64,000 nt of DNA. It comes from MGBC124762 sp048201935. Lineage in GTDB: Bacteria; Bacillota; Clostridia; Oscillospirales; Oscillospiraceae. The notes below the pieces were generated by a model that was not told the DNA's origin, did no database searches, and saw nothing but the letters and a program-made list of their open reading frames with translations. Made by a program: the position numbers and the translations under genes. The DNA lies in the NCBI GenBank assembly GCA_048201935.1, contig DBFBGR010000014.1, positions 1 to 64,000 of the forward strand. The letters run 5' to 3'. The first letter of the stretch is position 1, and each line of letters starts with the position of its first letter. Below, one piece after another: positions 21,457-29,275 of the stretch.

Positions 21457-23289
21457 TTACTCCACGGTGACGGATTTCGCCAAATTTCGCGGCTTGTCGA
21501 TGTCGCAGCCCCGCTGGAGGGCCACGTAGTAGGCGAAGAGCTGCATGGGCAGCACCTCCAGGCTGGGCAGCAGCAGGGGATGAGCGTCGGGCAGGGGGAT
21601 GATGGCGTCCACCTTGGGGGCCAGCCAGCCGGTCTGGGCGGCGGCGGTGACGCCGATCACGTCGGCGCCACGGCTCTTGACCTCCACCACGTTGCTCACC
21701 AGCTTTTCAAACAGCGGCGCGTAGCCCGCCAGAGCCACCACCAGCGTCCCCGGCTCGATGAGGGAGATGGTGCCATGCTTCAATTCCCCGGCGGCGTAGG
21801 CCTCGGAGTGGATGTAGGAGATCTCCTTGAGCTTAAGGGAGGCCTCCAGCCCCACGGCGTAGTCCAGGTTGCGCCCAATGAAGAACATGGAGGAGTGGTT
21901 GAAGTACTTGGAGGCCAGGTACTGGATGTAGTCGCGGTGGTTGAGGATGGCCTCCATCTTCTCCGGCAGCTTCTGAAAGCCCCGGAGCAGCTCGTCAAAT
22001 TCGCCCTTAGGCAGCGTGCCCAGGGTCTGGGCAAAGGACAGGGCGATGAGGTAGACAAGGGCCAGCTGGGTGGTATAGGCCTTGGTGGTGGCCACGGCGA
22101 TCTCCGGCCCGGCCCAGGTGTAGAGCACCCGGTCGCTCTCCCGGGCGATGGTGGAGCCCACCACGTTGACAATGGACAGCACCGTGGCCCCCAGACGCTT
22201 GGCCTCCCGCATGGCGGCCAGGGTGTCGATGGTCTCGCCGGACTGGGAGATGACCAGGGCCAGGGTCTTATCCGTCACGATGGGGTCGCAGTAGCGAAAC
22301 TCCGAGGCCAGGGTGACCTCCACAGGCTTTCTAAGGAGCTTTTCCATGATGTACTTGCCCGCCATGCCCACGTGGTAGGACGAGCCGCAAGCGATGACGT
22401 AGAGCTTGTCGACGCTTTCTAGGTAGGCCCTGTCGAAGTCCAGTCCCTCCAGCACGATCCGGTCGTCCTGGATGCGGGGAGAGACCGTGTCCCGGAAGGC
22501 CCGGGGCTGCTCCATGATCTCCTTGGCCATGAAGTGCTCGTAGCCGCCCTTCTCCGCGGCGGAGATCTCCCAGTCCACATGGCACACCGGCTTGTCCACG
22601 GGCTGGAGATAGCGGTCGTAGACCTCCGCTGCGTCGGGGGTCAAAACGGCGATCTCCCCGTCGTCCAGATAGGAGACCTCCCGGGTGTATTTGATGACGG
22701 CGGTCACGTCGCTGGCCAGCATATGGAAACCGTCCCCGTGGCCCAGGATGAGGGGAGAGTCCTTCCGGGCGGCGATGATGCGGTCGGGCTGGTCCTCGCA
22801 GAGGATGCCCAGGGCGTAGGCCCCCCGGATGCGGTGGAGGACCTTGGTCACCGCCTCCAAAAGGTCGCCCTTGTAGTAGTAGCCCAAAAGCTGGGCCACC
22901 ACCTCGGTGTCCGTCTCCGAGACGAAGTCCACGCCCTTGCTCTCCAAAAAGTCCTTGATCTCGGAGTAGTTTTCGATGATGCCGTTGTGGACCACGGCAA
23001 ACTTGCCGTCCTGGCTCACCTGGGGGTGAGAATTCACGTCGGAGGGCTGGCCGTGGGTGGCCCAGCGGGTGTGGCCCAGACCCAGGGTGCCCTTGATTTT
23101 AGAACCGCCGTCCAAAAGGTCGCTGAGCACCTTCAGCCGGCCCTTGGCCTTGTCCACCTGGAGGCCCACCTGGGGATGGTAGACCGCCACCCCCGCGGAG
23201 TCATAGCCCCGGTATTCCAGACGGCTCAGGCCGTCGAGCAAAATCGGGCCCGCTTCCTCCCGGCCCACATAGCCCACGATACCGCACAT
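21457..23289 (-). CDS. glmS: Glutamine--fructose-6-phosphate aminotransferase
   Basis: The 610-residue enzyme makes glucosamine-6-phosphate from fructose-6-phosphate and glutamine, the entry to peptidoglycan amino sugars. Cleavage of Met1 exposes the nucleophile Cys2 (MCGIVGYVG). The glutaminase domain covers about 1-230 (TRWATHGQPSDVNSHPQ, HNGIIENY) and two sugar-isomerase domains follow (ACGSSYHVG, SQSGETIDT, C-terminal KPRNLAKSVTVE). The frame is open to 23337, but Cys2 and the AAAGGAG site fix the start at 23289. The leader is only about 30 bases, too short for the glmS ribozyme common in Firmicutes, so control is different here. Confidence 0.97.
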   Translation of the reverse strand: MCGIVGYVGREEAGPILLDGLSRLEYRGYDSAGVAVYHPQVGLQVDKAKGRLKVLSDLLDGGSKIKGTLGLGHTRWATHGQPSDVNSHPQVSQDGKFAVVHNGIIENYSEIKDFLESKGVDFVSETDTEVVAQLLGYYYKGDLLEAVTKVLHRIRGAYALGILCEDQPDRIIAARKDSPLILGHGDGFHMLASDVTAVIKYTREVSYLDDGEIAVLTPDAAEVYDRYLQPVDKPVCHVDWEISAAEKGGYEHFMAKEIMEQPRAFRDTVSPRIQDDRIVLEGLDFDRAYLESVDKLYVIACGSSYHVGMAGKYIMEKLLRKPVEVTLASEFRYCDPIVTDKTLALVISQSGETIDTLAAMREAKRLGATVLSIVNVVGSTIARESDRVLYTWAGPEIAVATTKAYTTQLALVYLIALSFAQTLGTLPKGEFDELLRGFQKLPEKMEAILNHRDYIQYLASKYFNHSSMFFIGRNLDYAVGLEASLKLKEISYIHSEAYAAGELKHGTISLIEPGTLVVALAGYAPLFEKLVSNVVEVKSRGADVIGVTAAAQTGWLAPKVDAIIPLPDAHPLLLPSLEVLPMQLFAYYVALQRGCDIDKPRNLAKSVTVE

Positions 23290-23328
23290 CGCCAAGCAGC
23301 TCCTTTCCAAAACAAAAAACCTCCTATC

Positions 23329-23357
23329 ATCATACAACCGTGCCCCGCCAAACGCAA
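23329..23357 (-). promoter_or_regulatory. Promoter of glmS
   Basis: TTGCGT (plus 23352-23357), 17 bases, TATGAT (plus 23329-23334). Confidence 0.75.
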
Positions 23358-23391
23358 GAGAGAATTAGAAATTTTTTCTAGCGTCGCGCCC

Positions 23392-23420
23392 TTGCATTTG
23401 CCCGTGGGGACCGCTATAAT
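23392..23420 (+). promoter_or_regulatory. Promoter of the SLH peptidase gene
   Basis: TTGCAT (23392-23397), 17 bases, consensus TATAAT (23415-23420). Confidence 0.8.
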
Positions 23421-23481
23421 AAAAAAGACGAAAAACGTCGAAAAGCCCCGCCAAAAATTGCTTGGGACAGGAGTTTTCTTG

Positions 23482-25038
23482 ATGAAAAAACGCCGCCTTT
23501 TGCCGTGGCTGTGCGCCGCGGCGCTGTCTGTGTGCTGCTGCGCCACGGCGCTGGCCGCCGATTACCCCGACCTGCCCCGGGAGCACTGGGCCTACGCCTA
23601 CATGGACCGGGCCGCCCAGTATCAAATTTTGTTGGGGCTAGGCGATGGACGCATGGCCCCGGAGGAGGAGCTGACCTGGGCCCAGTGCCTCACCATCGCC
23701 GCCCGGACCTTCGCCCCGGAGGCCTACGCCGCCGCCCAGGGCGAGAGCTGGGACGTACAGGCCTACAACGCCTGCCTTAGCTCGGGCATCCTGCTGGGTC
23801 CGGGGGAGGAGTTTTTGGACGTGTCCGCCGACCCGGTCAGCCTGGCCCGACCCATCACCCGGCAGGACACCGCCGTCATCCTGGCCCGGGCCATCCCGGA
23901 GAAGGTGACGGGCAAGCGCACCAGCTATGACTACGACACCTGGCAGTGGACTACCCTGGCAGCCAACGAGACCCTGGCCGACTATTACAGCGCCCCCCAG
24001 AGCCACTGGCCCTCGGTGGACCGGCTCTTCGACCTGGAGATCGTCCAGGGTTCCGCCGCCCAGGACTGGGAGGGCAACGCCATCACCCTTCTGAACGGCG
24101 GCGACGTGCTCCGCCGCTGCGACGGCGCTACCCTCTTCATCCGGGCCCTGGACAAGGCCGACCAGGCCCGCTACGGCGAGAAAAAGACCATCACCGTCCA
24201 CATCGTGGACGACCAGGGCACGCCCCTTGTGGACCCGGCCACGGTGGAGAGCGGCATCGGCCAAAGCGTGAGCGCGGCGGTGGATCAGTTAGTGTCCGAG
24301 TCGGACGCGCTGCACTACTACACGATGTATTCCGAGGACTCGTTTTTTGAGGACCAGGACCAGAGCGTCACCGCCATCTGCGGGGAATACACCCTGGTGT
24401 ACTACCCCATGAACGAGATGGAGCGGGCCCGGGTGGACTTTGTGGACGCGGTGCTCCGGGGAGAATTGAGCTACGAGGACTACTGGTGGCAGCCCTTTAA
24501 CCGCTACGAGCTGGGGGAGAACGAATACAAGCACAACCTCCTCTTTGGAAGCACGGACAAGCGGCGTTACAGCAACAAAAGCGAGGCCGCCGAGCATCAG
24601 ACCACCGTCACCGTGCCTTTGTGGCGCATTGACAAAAAGGGCAATAAATACGCCGCCCAGGGCTCTTTCCAGATCAACGCCGCCCTGGCCGACGACGTGG
24701 TCAACATCTTCACGGAAATTTTCAACGACCCCGAGCAGTTCCCCATTAAGGACCTGGGGGGCTACGGTTGGCGGGGCGACAGCGCCACCGGTGAGCACAA
24801 CTGCGGCACCGCCATCGACATCAACCCCAACGAGAATTACCAGATTCGAGACGGCAAGATCATGGTGGGCTCGTGCTGGAGCCCCGGGGAGAACGTCTAC
24901 TCCATCCAGCCCACAGGCTCGGTGGTACGGATCTTTGCCAAGTACGGCTGGTCCTGGGGCGGCGACGCCTGGGCTGTGGGCAGCGACCCCACCAACGGCT
25001 ACCACGACTACATGCACTTTTCCTACATGGGCGGCTGA
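23482..25038 (+). CDS. Exported SLH-domain protein with M15/VanY-type D-Ala-D-Ala carboxypeptidase domain
   Basis: The 518-residue protein has a signal peptide (MKKRRLLPWLCAAALSVCCC to about residue 27). S-layer-homology-like repeats follow (DLPREHWAYAYMDRAAQYQI, SHWPSVDRLFDLEIVQG) over roughly residues 29-220, which attach proteins to wall polymers. The C-terminal 150 residues resemble zinc peptidases of family M15: GEHNCGTAIDINPNENY gives the His and Asp ligands, and YHDYMHF gives the catalytic acid/His region. It probably trims stem-peptide D-Ala at the wall. The start has ACAGGAG at 8 bases. Gene and promoter diverge from glmS, another wall-related gene. Confidence 0.85.
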   Translation: MKKRRLLPWLCAAALSVCCCATALAADYPDLPREHWAYAYMDRAAQYQILLGLGDGRMAPEEELTWAQCLTIAARTFAPEAYAAAQGESWDVQAYNACLSSGILLGPGEEFLDVSADPVSLARPITRQDTAVILARAIPEKVTGKRTSYDYDTWQWTTLAANETLADYYSAPQSHWPSVDRLFDLEIVQGSAAQDWEGNAITLLNGGDVLRRCDGATLFIRALDKADQARYGEKKTITVHIVDDQGTPLVDPATVESGIGQSVSAAVDQLVSESDALHYYTMYSEDSFFEDQDQSVTAICGEYTLVYYPMNEMERARVDFVDAVLRGELSYEDYWWQPFNRYELGENEYKHNLLFGSTDKRRYSNKSEAAEHQTTVTVPLWRIDKKGNKYAAQGSFQINAALADDVVNIFTEIFNDPEQFPIKDLGGYGWRGDSATGEHNCGTAIDINPNENYQIRDGKIMVGSCWSPGENVYSIQPTGSVVRIFAKYGWSWGGDAWAVGSDPTNGYHDYMHFSYMGG

Positions 25039-25085
25039 GCCGTGCCTTTTGTGTGAAAAAACGCCTGGCGGTGTATAAAGAAGTT

Positions 25086-25124
25086 AAGGGCAAGACAGGC
25101 CGCAGCGGTCTGTCTTGCCCTTTT
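25086..25124 (+). terminator. Terminator of the SLH peptidase gene
   Basis: GGGCAAGACAG (25088-25098) pairs with CTGTCTTGCCC (25110-25120) and is followed by TTTT. Confidence 0.88.
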
Positions 25125-25197
25125 ATACTGTATGACCCACTATGACACTTTCGAGGAAAGGACCCGTGGGGGAGAGTAATAAACTGGAAGTTGCATG

Positions 25198-25545
25198 TTA
25201 GATGACATTTTCACCAAGAATTATTTTAGGCATTGCGGACAAGCATCGATTCCAGCGTTTATAAAATTTCTCCACGCCAAGTTTTGATACTCTTGCATGA
25301 GCTTCTTCGTTTTCCAGCACCCAATATAAAACATATGTTACCTTCCCTACATTTCTTGTAAGACGGATAGGTAGCTCTCCCTCTCTAACCGCATTAAAAT
25401 CTTTTTGCCTATGAGTTCGTTTTATGTAATGTACATCAATAACACCATCTTGCTCGAGATAAAATTCAGCTACTTCTTTCATTAACGCTTCGATTTCATC
25501 GAGCTTAGTTAATTTTGCTTCATATATGCATATTTCATTAAACAT
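25198..25545 (-). CDS. AT-rich small protein, possibly antibiotic-biosynthesis-monooxygenase (ABM) fold
   Basis: The 115-residue protein (MFNEICIYEAKLTKLDEIEA...) has the alternating pattern of dimeric alpha/beta-barrel ABM-type proteins, with DGVIDVHYIKRTHR as a likely second strand, but the match is weak and function is unknown. The frame opens at 25596; the start at 25545 has a GGAGGG site. Its codons are strikingly AT-rich (many AAA, TTT and ATA) in an otherwise GC-rich region, which suggests recent transfer. It has its own promoter and an 11-bp inverted repeat upstream. There is no mobile element beside it. Confidence 0.65.
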   Translation of the reverse strand: MFNEICIYEAKLTKLDEIEALMKEVAEFYLEQDGVIDVHYIKRTHRQKDFNAVREGELPIRLTRNVGKVTYVLYWVLENEEAHARVSKLGVEKFYKRWNRCLSAMPKIILGENVI

Positions 25546-25581
25546 AACGCCCTCCACAAATTCTTTTTTGTTGATGAGTTC

Positions 25582-25610
25582 ATTATAAGGTAACACCCTC
25601 TGAAAAGCAA
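25582..25610 (-). promoter_or_regulatory. Promoter of the AT-rich gene
   Basis: TTGCTT (plus 25605-25610), 17 bases, consensus TATAAT (plus 25582-25587). Confidence 0.75.
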
Positions 25611-25629
25611 CTTCTTTCCAGAGGGTGTT
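25592..25629. repeat. 11-bp inverted repeat around the -35 box
   Basis: AACACCCTCTG (25592-25602) is the exact complement of CAGAGGGTGTT (25619-25629); the -35 box at 25605-25610 lies in the 16-base gap. It could be an operator or a remnant terminator. Confidence 0.5.
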
Positions 25630-25701
25630 GGTTTCTTTGTGGGAGCTGCTCCGGGGCCGCCGGGCGTTTTTCGCTTTGCCGTCGGGTTTTTCAAATAGCC
25701 C

Positions 25702-25730
25702 TTGCGCGGCGCGGGATATTTTGGTATAAT
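25702..25730 (+). promoter_or_regulatory. Promoter of the tagA-tmk operon
   Basis: TTGCGC (25702-25707), 17 bases, consensus TATAAT (25725-25730). Transcription should begin near 25737, which rules out the GTG there as a start codon. Confidence 0.75.
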
Positions 25731-25778
25731 AACGACGTGTTTGTGCTTGTGAAATCGTGGCCGGAAGGGGGCCTTGGC

Positions 25779-26501
25779 TTGAAGACCGACGTGATGGGCG
25801 TGGCGTTTGACAACGTGACCATGGACCAGGCTGTCCAGCGGGGGCTGGAGCTGGCCCGGGGAGAGGGGTTTTCCTATGTGGTCACCCCCAACCCTGAGCT
25901 TGTGATGATGGCCCAGAAGGACCCGGCCTACGCCGACGCCCTGGCGGGGGCGGCGCTGACGCTGCCCGACGGCATCGGCGTGGTCTACGCCGCGAAAATT
26001 TTAGGCCGTCCTCTTCAGGAGCGGGTCCCCGGCGTGGACTTTGCCTGCGGGGTCATGGAGGGCCTGGCCCAAAACGGCGGCAGGCTCTTTTTGCTGGGGG
26101 CCAAGCCCGGCGTGGCGGAGCAGGCGGCGGAGAATCTGACGAAACGATACCCCGGCCTCACCGTCTGCGGCGTCCACGACGGGTATTTTCAAGCCGACGG
26201 CCCGGTGGTGGAGGCCATCCGCGCCAGCCAGGCCGACGTGCTCTTTGTCTGCCTGGGCGCGCCCAAGCAGGAAAACTGGATGGTCCAAAACGGCGCCGCC
26301 ACCGGCGTTCATCTTGCCGTGGGGCTGGGTGGGTCGCTGGACGTGTTCGCCGGAACGGTGAAGCGGGCCCCGGAGCGGTGGCAGAAATTAGGACTGGAGT
26401 GGCTCTACCGGCTGTGTAAGGAGCCAAAACGCATCACAAGAATGGCCAAGCTCCCAGGGTTTCTATGCAAAGCCCTGTGGGCCCGGGTGAGAGGGAAGTG
26501 A
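25779..26501 (+). CDS. WecB/TagA/CpsF family glycosyltransferase
   Basis: The 240-residue enzyme belongs to the GT26 family, which in Firmicutes adds N-acetylmannosamine to lipid-linked GlcNAc in the linkage unit of wall teichoic acid or related polymers. Signatures are VVTPNPELVMMAQKDPAYADAL, ALTLPDGIGVVYAAKILG, FLLGAKPGVAEQAAENL, FVCLGAPKQENWM, and GVGGSLDVFAGTVKRAPE with Leu for Val. A TTG start at 25779 is chosen because GGAAGGGGG precedes it and the protein then begins MKTDVMGVAFDNVT, the usual N-terminus. The stop shares one base with the next ATG, so translation is coupled. Confidence 0.88.
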   Translation: MKTDVMGVAFDNVTMDQAVQRGLELARGEGFSYVVTPNPELVMMAQKDPAYADALAGAALTLPDGIGVVYAAKILGRPLQERVPGVDFACGVMEGLAQNGGRLFLLGAKPGVAEQAAENLTKRYPGLTVCGVHDGYFQADGPVVEAIRASQADVLFVCLGAPKQENWMVQNGAATGVHLAVGLGGSLDVFAGTVKRAPERWQKLGLEWLYRLCKEPKRITRMAKLPGFLCKALWARVRGK

Positions 26502-27181
26502 TGGCGGTGAAGGGAAAGCTCATTATTTTGGAGGGCACCGACGGCTCAGGGAAGTCCACCCAGTTCCAGTTGCTGTGCCAGCGCATGGAGCGTGAGGGCC
26601 GGGACTTTCACCGGCTGGTCTTTCCCCGGTACGACCAGCCCTCGTCTACCCTTCTTCGGATGTACCTGCAAGGGGAGTTTGGTTCCCACCCCGGCGACGT
26701 GAACGCCTACGCCGCCTCCACCTTCTACGCCGTGGACCGCTACGCCTCGTGGAAGCAGGATTGGAGCGGCCAGTACCTGGGCGGCGGCACGGTGCTGAGT
26801 GACCGCTACACCACCTCCAACGCCGTCCATCAAGGCGGCAAGCTGCCTCGGGAGGAGCAGGGGGACTTTTTCGCGTGGCTGGCGGACTTTGAATACGGCA
26901 AGCTGGGCCTTCCCGCACCGGACCTGGTGCTGTGGCTGGATATGCCTATCGACAAGGCGGTGGAAAACCTCCGCCGCCGGGAGAGCGAGACCCACACCCA
27001 GGCCGACATCCACGAGGTGGACGAGGGCTACCTCCGCCAGTGCCGCGTCGCCGCCCAGGCCGCCGCGGCGTTCTACGGCTGGCATCGGGTGCCCTGCGTG
27101 GACCCATCGGGTGAGTTGCGGAGCATCGAGGACATCCATGACGAGATCTGGTCCGCCGTGGCGCGGACGTTGGGATCATAA
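26501..27181 (+). CDS. tmk: Thymidylate kinase family protein
   Basis: The 226-residue P-loop kinase begins MAVKGKLIILEGTDGSGKST, the Walker A motif of dTMP kinases. LVFPRYDQPSSTLLRMYLQG follows, then the DR(Y/H) motif in VLSDRYTTSNAVHQ, and a lid region RRRESETHTQADIHE. It phosphorylates dTMP to dTDP, or a related nucleotide. It diverges from canonical Tmk in having Asp at the position after GT and an extended YAASTFYAVDRYASW helix, so it belongs to a Clostridia-typical subgroup. It overlaps the glycosyltransferase stop by one base and is followed by the DJ-1 gene after 20 bases. Confidence 0.85.
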   Translation: MAVKGKLIILEGTDGSGKSTQFQLLCQRMEREGRDFHRLVFPRYDQPSSTLLRMYLQGEFGSHPGDVNAYAASTFYAVDRYASWKQDWSGQYLGGGTVLSDRYTTSNAVHQGGKLPREEQGDFFAWLADFEYGKLGLPAPDLVLWLDMPIDKAVENLRRRESETHTQADIHEVDEGYLRQCRVAAQAAAAFYGWHRVPCVDPSGELRSIEDIHDEIWSAVARTLGS

Positions 27182-27201
27182 ACCTAGGAGGTAAGGGTAG
27201 A

Positions 27202-27753
27202 ATGGTATACGTACTGTTGGGAGAAGGGTTCGAGGAGTCGGAGGCCATCGTGCCGGTGGACCTGCTGCGCCGCGCCGGCGCGGAGGTCAAGCTGGTGGGG
27301 CTGAAGGGCAAGAGCGTCACCTCGGCCCACGGCGTGGCCGTGATGTGCGACTGCGCCCTCAAGGATGTGGACGAGCACAAGGCCCGGATGCTGTTCCTGC
27401 CCGGTGGGATGGGCGGCGTGGAGGCCATCTCGGCGGACGAGGGAGCCCTGGGCCTCATCCAGCGCTGCGCCGACCGGGGCTCTTACATCGCCGCCATCTG
27501 CGCCGCGCCCACCATTCTGGCCCGTCTGGGATTGCTGGACCGCCGCCGCGCGGTGGTCTACCCGGGCATGGAGGAGCAGATGCTCTCCGCTGTGGTCCAG
27601 CCGGGCAAGAGCGTGGTGGTGGACGGCCACCTCATCACCGGTCAGGCCGCCGGGTCCGCCTTTGACTTCGGTCTCAAGCTGGTGGAGGTCCTCCAGGGCA
27701 AGGACCACGCCGACGCGGTGTGCGCCGCGGTCCACTACCAGCGCCGCAAATAG
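27202..27753 (+). CDS. DJ-1/PfpI family protein
   Basis: The 183-residue protein has the DJ-1 fold, with the reactive Cys100 in the nucleophile elbow AAICAAPTIL and the partner Glu14 in GFEESEA, plus the family motif LFLPGGMGGVEA. Relatives act as protein deglycases, chaperones or stress proteins; the precise activity is disputed for the family. AGGAGG precedes the start. The gene ends a plus-strand run that begins with the tagA-like gene and converges on a small cysteine-rich peptide gene. Confidence 0.9.
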   Translation: MVYVLLGEGFEESEAIVPVDLLRRAGAEVKLVGLKGKSVTSAHGVAVMCDCALKDVDEHKARMLFLPGGMGGVEAISADEGALGLIQRCADRGSYIAAICAAPTILARLGLLDRRRAVVYPGMEEQMLSAVVQPGKSVVVDGHLITGQAAGSAFDFGLKLVEVLQGKDHADAVCAAVHYQRRK

Positions 27754-27759
27754 GAGAAA

Positions 27760-27786
27760 CGGGCGAGGCCCGTAGGCCCCGCCCGC
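27760..27786. terminator. Hairpin between converging genes
   Basis: CGGGCG and GGCC pair with GGCC and CGCCCG around a short loop. On the minus strand it is followed by TTTCT, so it probably ends the small peptide transcript; T-runs are absent on the plus side. Confidence 0.55.
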
Positions 27787-27808
27787 CGCGCTTGCCGGGA
27801 TAAGTACC

Positions 27809-27949
27809 TCAGCAGCAGCCGTCGTTGCAGCCGCAGCCATTGTTGCAGCCGCACCCGCAGTCGTTGCCGCCCCAGCCGCCGCAGCAGCAAAGCAGCACGA
27901 TGATGATGAGGATGATCCACAAGCACCCGTTGTTATTGCCAAAACACAT
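27809..27949 (-). CDS. 46-residue cysteine-rich small membrane peptide
   Basis: Reading the minus strand from the ATG at 27949 gives a 46-residue peptide with 12 cysteines. A short polar head (MCFGNNNGC) is followed by a hydrophobic helix (residues 10-20) ending in CCC, then a tail of Gly, Asn, Asp and Cys in repeated GC/CGC units ending CC. A ribosome site (AAAGGGGTGAG) precedes it and a hairpin follows its stop. The tail pattern looks able to bind metal or cross-link; it recalls very small Cys- or Gly-rich peptides of spore formers, but I cannot assign it to a family. A gene finder with a size cut-off would miss it. Confidence 0.6.
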   Translation of the reverse strand: MCFGNNNGCLWIILIIIVLLCCCGGWGGNDCGCGCNNGCGCNDGCC

Positions 27950-28029
27950 ATCCGTCTCACCCCTTTCCTGTACCCCATCCTATGCCGGGGCGGAGGGGGT
28001 GGTGAGTCTTTGTGGGAGGAAAATTTACC

Positions 28030-29217
28030 ATGGCTGAAACAAGACCCTCCAACCGATCCCAGCCCCAGCGGCCCCGCCGCAGCACGGGCGCCAGACGTTC
28101 CTCCGCCAACCGCCGGGCCGCCGGCGCGGCCCTTTATGTGGTGGCGGTGCTGGGCGTGTCGGTGCTGCTGGCCGCCATCGCCTGGGTCTTCGCCGGGGAC
28201 GTGCTGGCCCTGAACAAGTCGCCCCACACCGCCATCATCACCCTCTCGCCGGAGATCTTCTCTGAGGAGGAGGTCACCGTGGAGACCGAGGGTCCCGACG
28301 GCGAGACGGTGGAGGAGACCCGGACCGTCAAGCGGGCGGACATGGGCGAGGTGGCGTCCATTTTGAAGGAAAACGACCTCATCGAGTTCAAGACCCTCTT
28401 CAAGATTTTCGCCTCCTTCACCGGCTCGGGCAAGAAGATCGCCCCGGGGACCTACGAGCTCAACACCGACATGGACTACCGGGCCATCATCTCCAGTATG
28501 TCCGCGGGCTCGGCCAGCCGCTCGGAGATCTCGGTCACCATCCCTGAGGGCTACTCCATCGACCAGATCTTCTCGCTGCTGGAGGAGAAGGGCGTGGCCA
28601 CCGCCGCCGACCTGCGGCAGACCGCCGCCGACCACGACTATCAATTCGACTTTCTCGAGGGCATCCCCCTGGGGGACTACCACCGCCTGGAGGGCTACCT
28701 CTTCCCGGACACCTACCGCTTCTATATGGGCGAGGACCCGCTGTACGCCATCAATAAGATGCTGGTGAACTTCACCAACATGGTCTCCCGGGAGACCCGG
28801 GACAGCCTGGAGGCCGAGGGCCGGGACCTCCACCAGATCATCATTGTGGCCTCCCTCATCGAAAAGGAGACCGACGGCACCGACCAGGCCCTCATCGCCT
28901 CGGTCATCTACAACCGCCTCAACAATCCCTCGGTGACCAACGGCTACCTGCAGATCGACGCCACCCTGGCCTACCTCAACGGCGGCAAGGTGCCCACCGA
29001 GGCGGACAAGTCCATCGACTCGCCCTACAACACCTATCTCTATACCGGCCTGCCTGCCGGGCCCATCTCCAACCCCGGCTCCGAGGCCATCTGGGCCGCC
29101 ATGAACCCCAAGGATAGCAACTACTATTACTACGCCCTGGGCACCGACGGCCTGCACCACTACTCCAAGACCTACTCCGAGCATCAGGCCTTCCTGAACT
29201 CCCTGCCCAAGAACTGA
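28030..29217 (+). CDS. mltG: Endolytic transglycosylase MltG
   Basis: The 395-residue membrane-anchored lytic transglycosylase cuts nascent glycan strands and is thought to set their length. A basic, Ser/Arg-rich cytoplasmic tail (1-35) leads to one membrane helix (about 38-62). A LysM-like and charged region follows, with GTYELNTDMDYRAIISSM and TIPEGYSIDQIFSLL. The YceG catalytic part has LEGYLFPDTYRF, the active Glu in ASLIEKETDG, VIYNRL and SPYNTYLYTGLPAGPISNPG. The start at 28030 follows GGGAGGAAA. It is a single-gene unit with a terminator 7 bases past the stop. Confidence 0.93.
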   Translation: MAETRPSNRSQPQRPRRSTGARRSSANRRAAGAALYVVAVLGVSVLLAAIAWVFAGDVLALNKSPHTAIITLSPEIFSEEEVTVETEGPDGETVEETRTVKRADMGEVASILKENDLIEFKTLFKIFASFTGSGKKIAPGTYELNTDMDYRAIISSMSAGSASRSEISVTIPEGYSIDQIFSLLEEKGVATAADLRQTAADHDYQFDFLEGIPLGDYHRLEGYLFPDTYRFYMGEDPLYAINKMLVNFTNMVSRETRDSLEAEGRDLHQIIIVASLIEKETDGTDQALIASVIYNRLNNPSVTNGYLQIDATLAYLNGGKVPTEADKSIDSPYNTYLYTGLPAGPISNPGSEAIWAAMNPKDSNYYYYALGTDGLHHYSKTYSEHQAFLNSLPKN

Positions 29218-29223
29218 ATTGGA

Positions 29224-29252
29224 GGCGGGCGAACACCGTTCGCCCGCCTTTT
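29224..29252 (+). terminator. Terminator of mltG
   Basis: GGCGGGCGAA (29224-29233) pairs with TTCGCCCGCC (29239-29248), followed by TTTT. Confidence 0.9.
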
Positions 29253-29275
29253 GATAAAAAAGCGAGGTGAACGCC

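Noticed and set aside
23290..23328. A glmS ribozyme upstream of glmS
   Set aside because: The promoter lies about 40 bases before the start codon, leaving no room for the ribozyme, and no core sequence is visible.
25737..25739. GTG at 25737 as start of the tagA-like gene
   Set aside because: It coincides with the predicted transcription start of the TTGCGC-17-TATAAT promoter and has no ribosome site. TTG at 25779 fits better.
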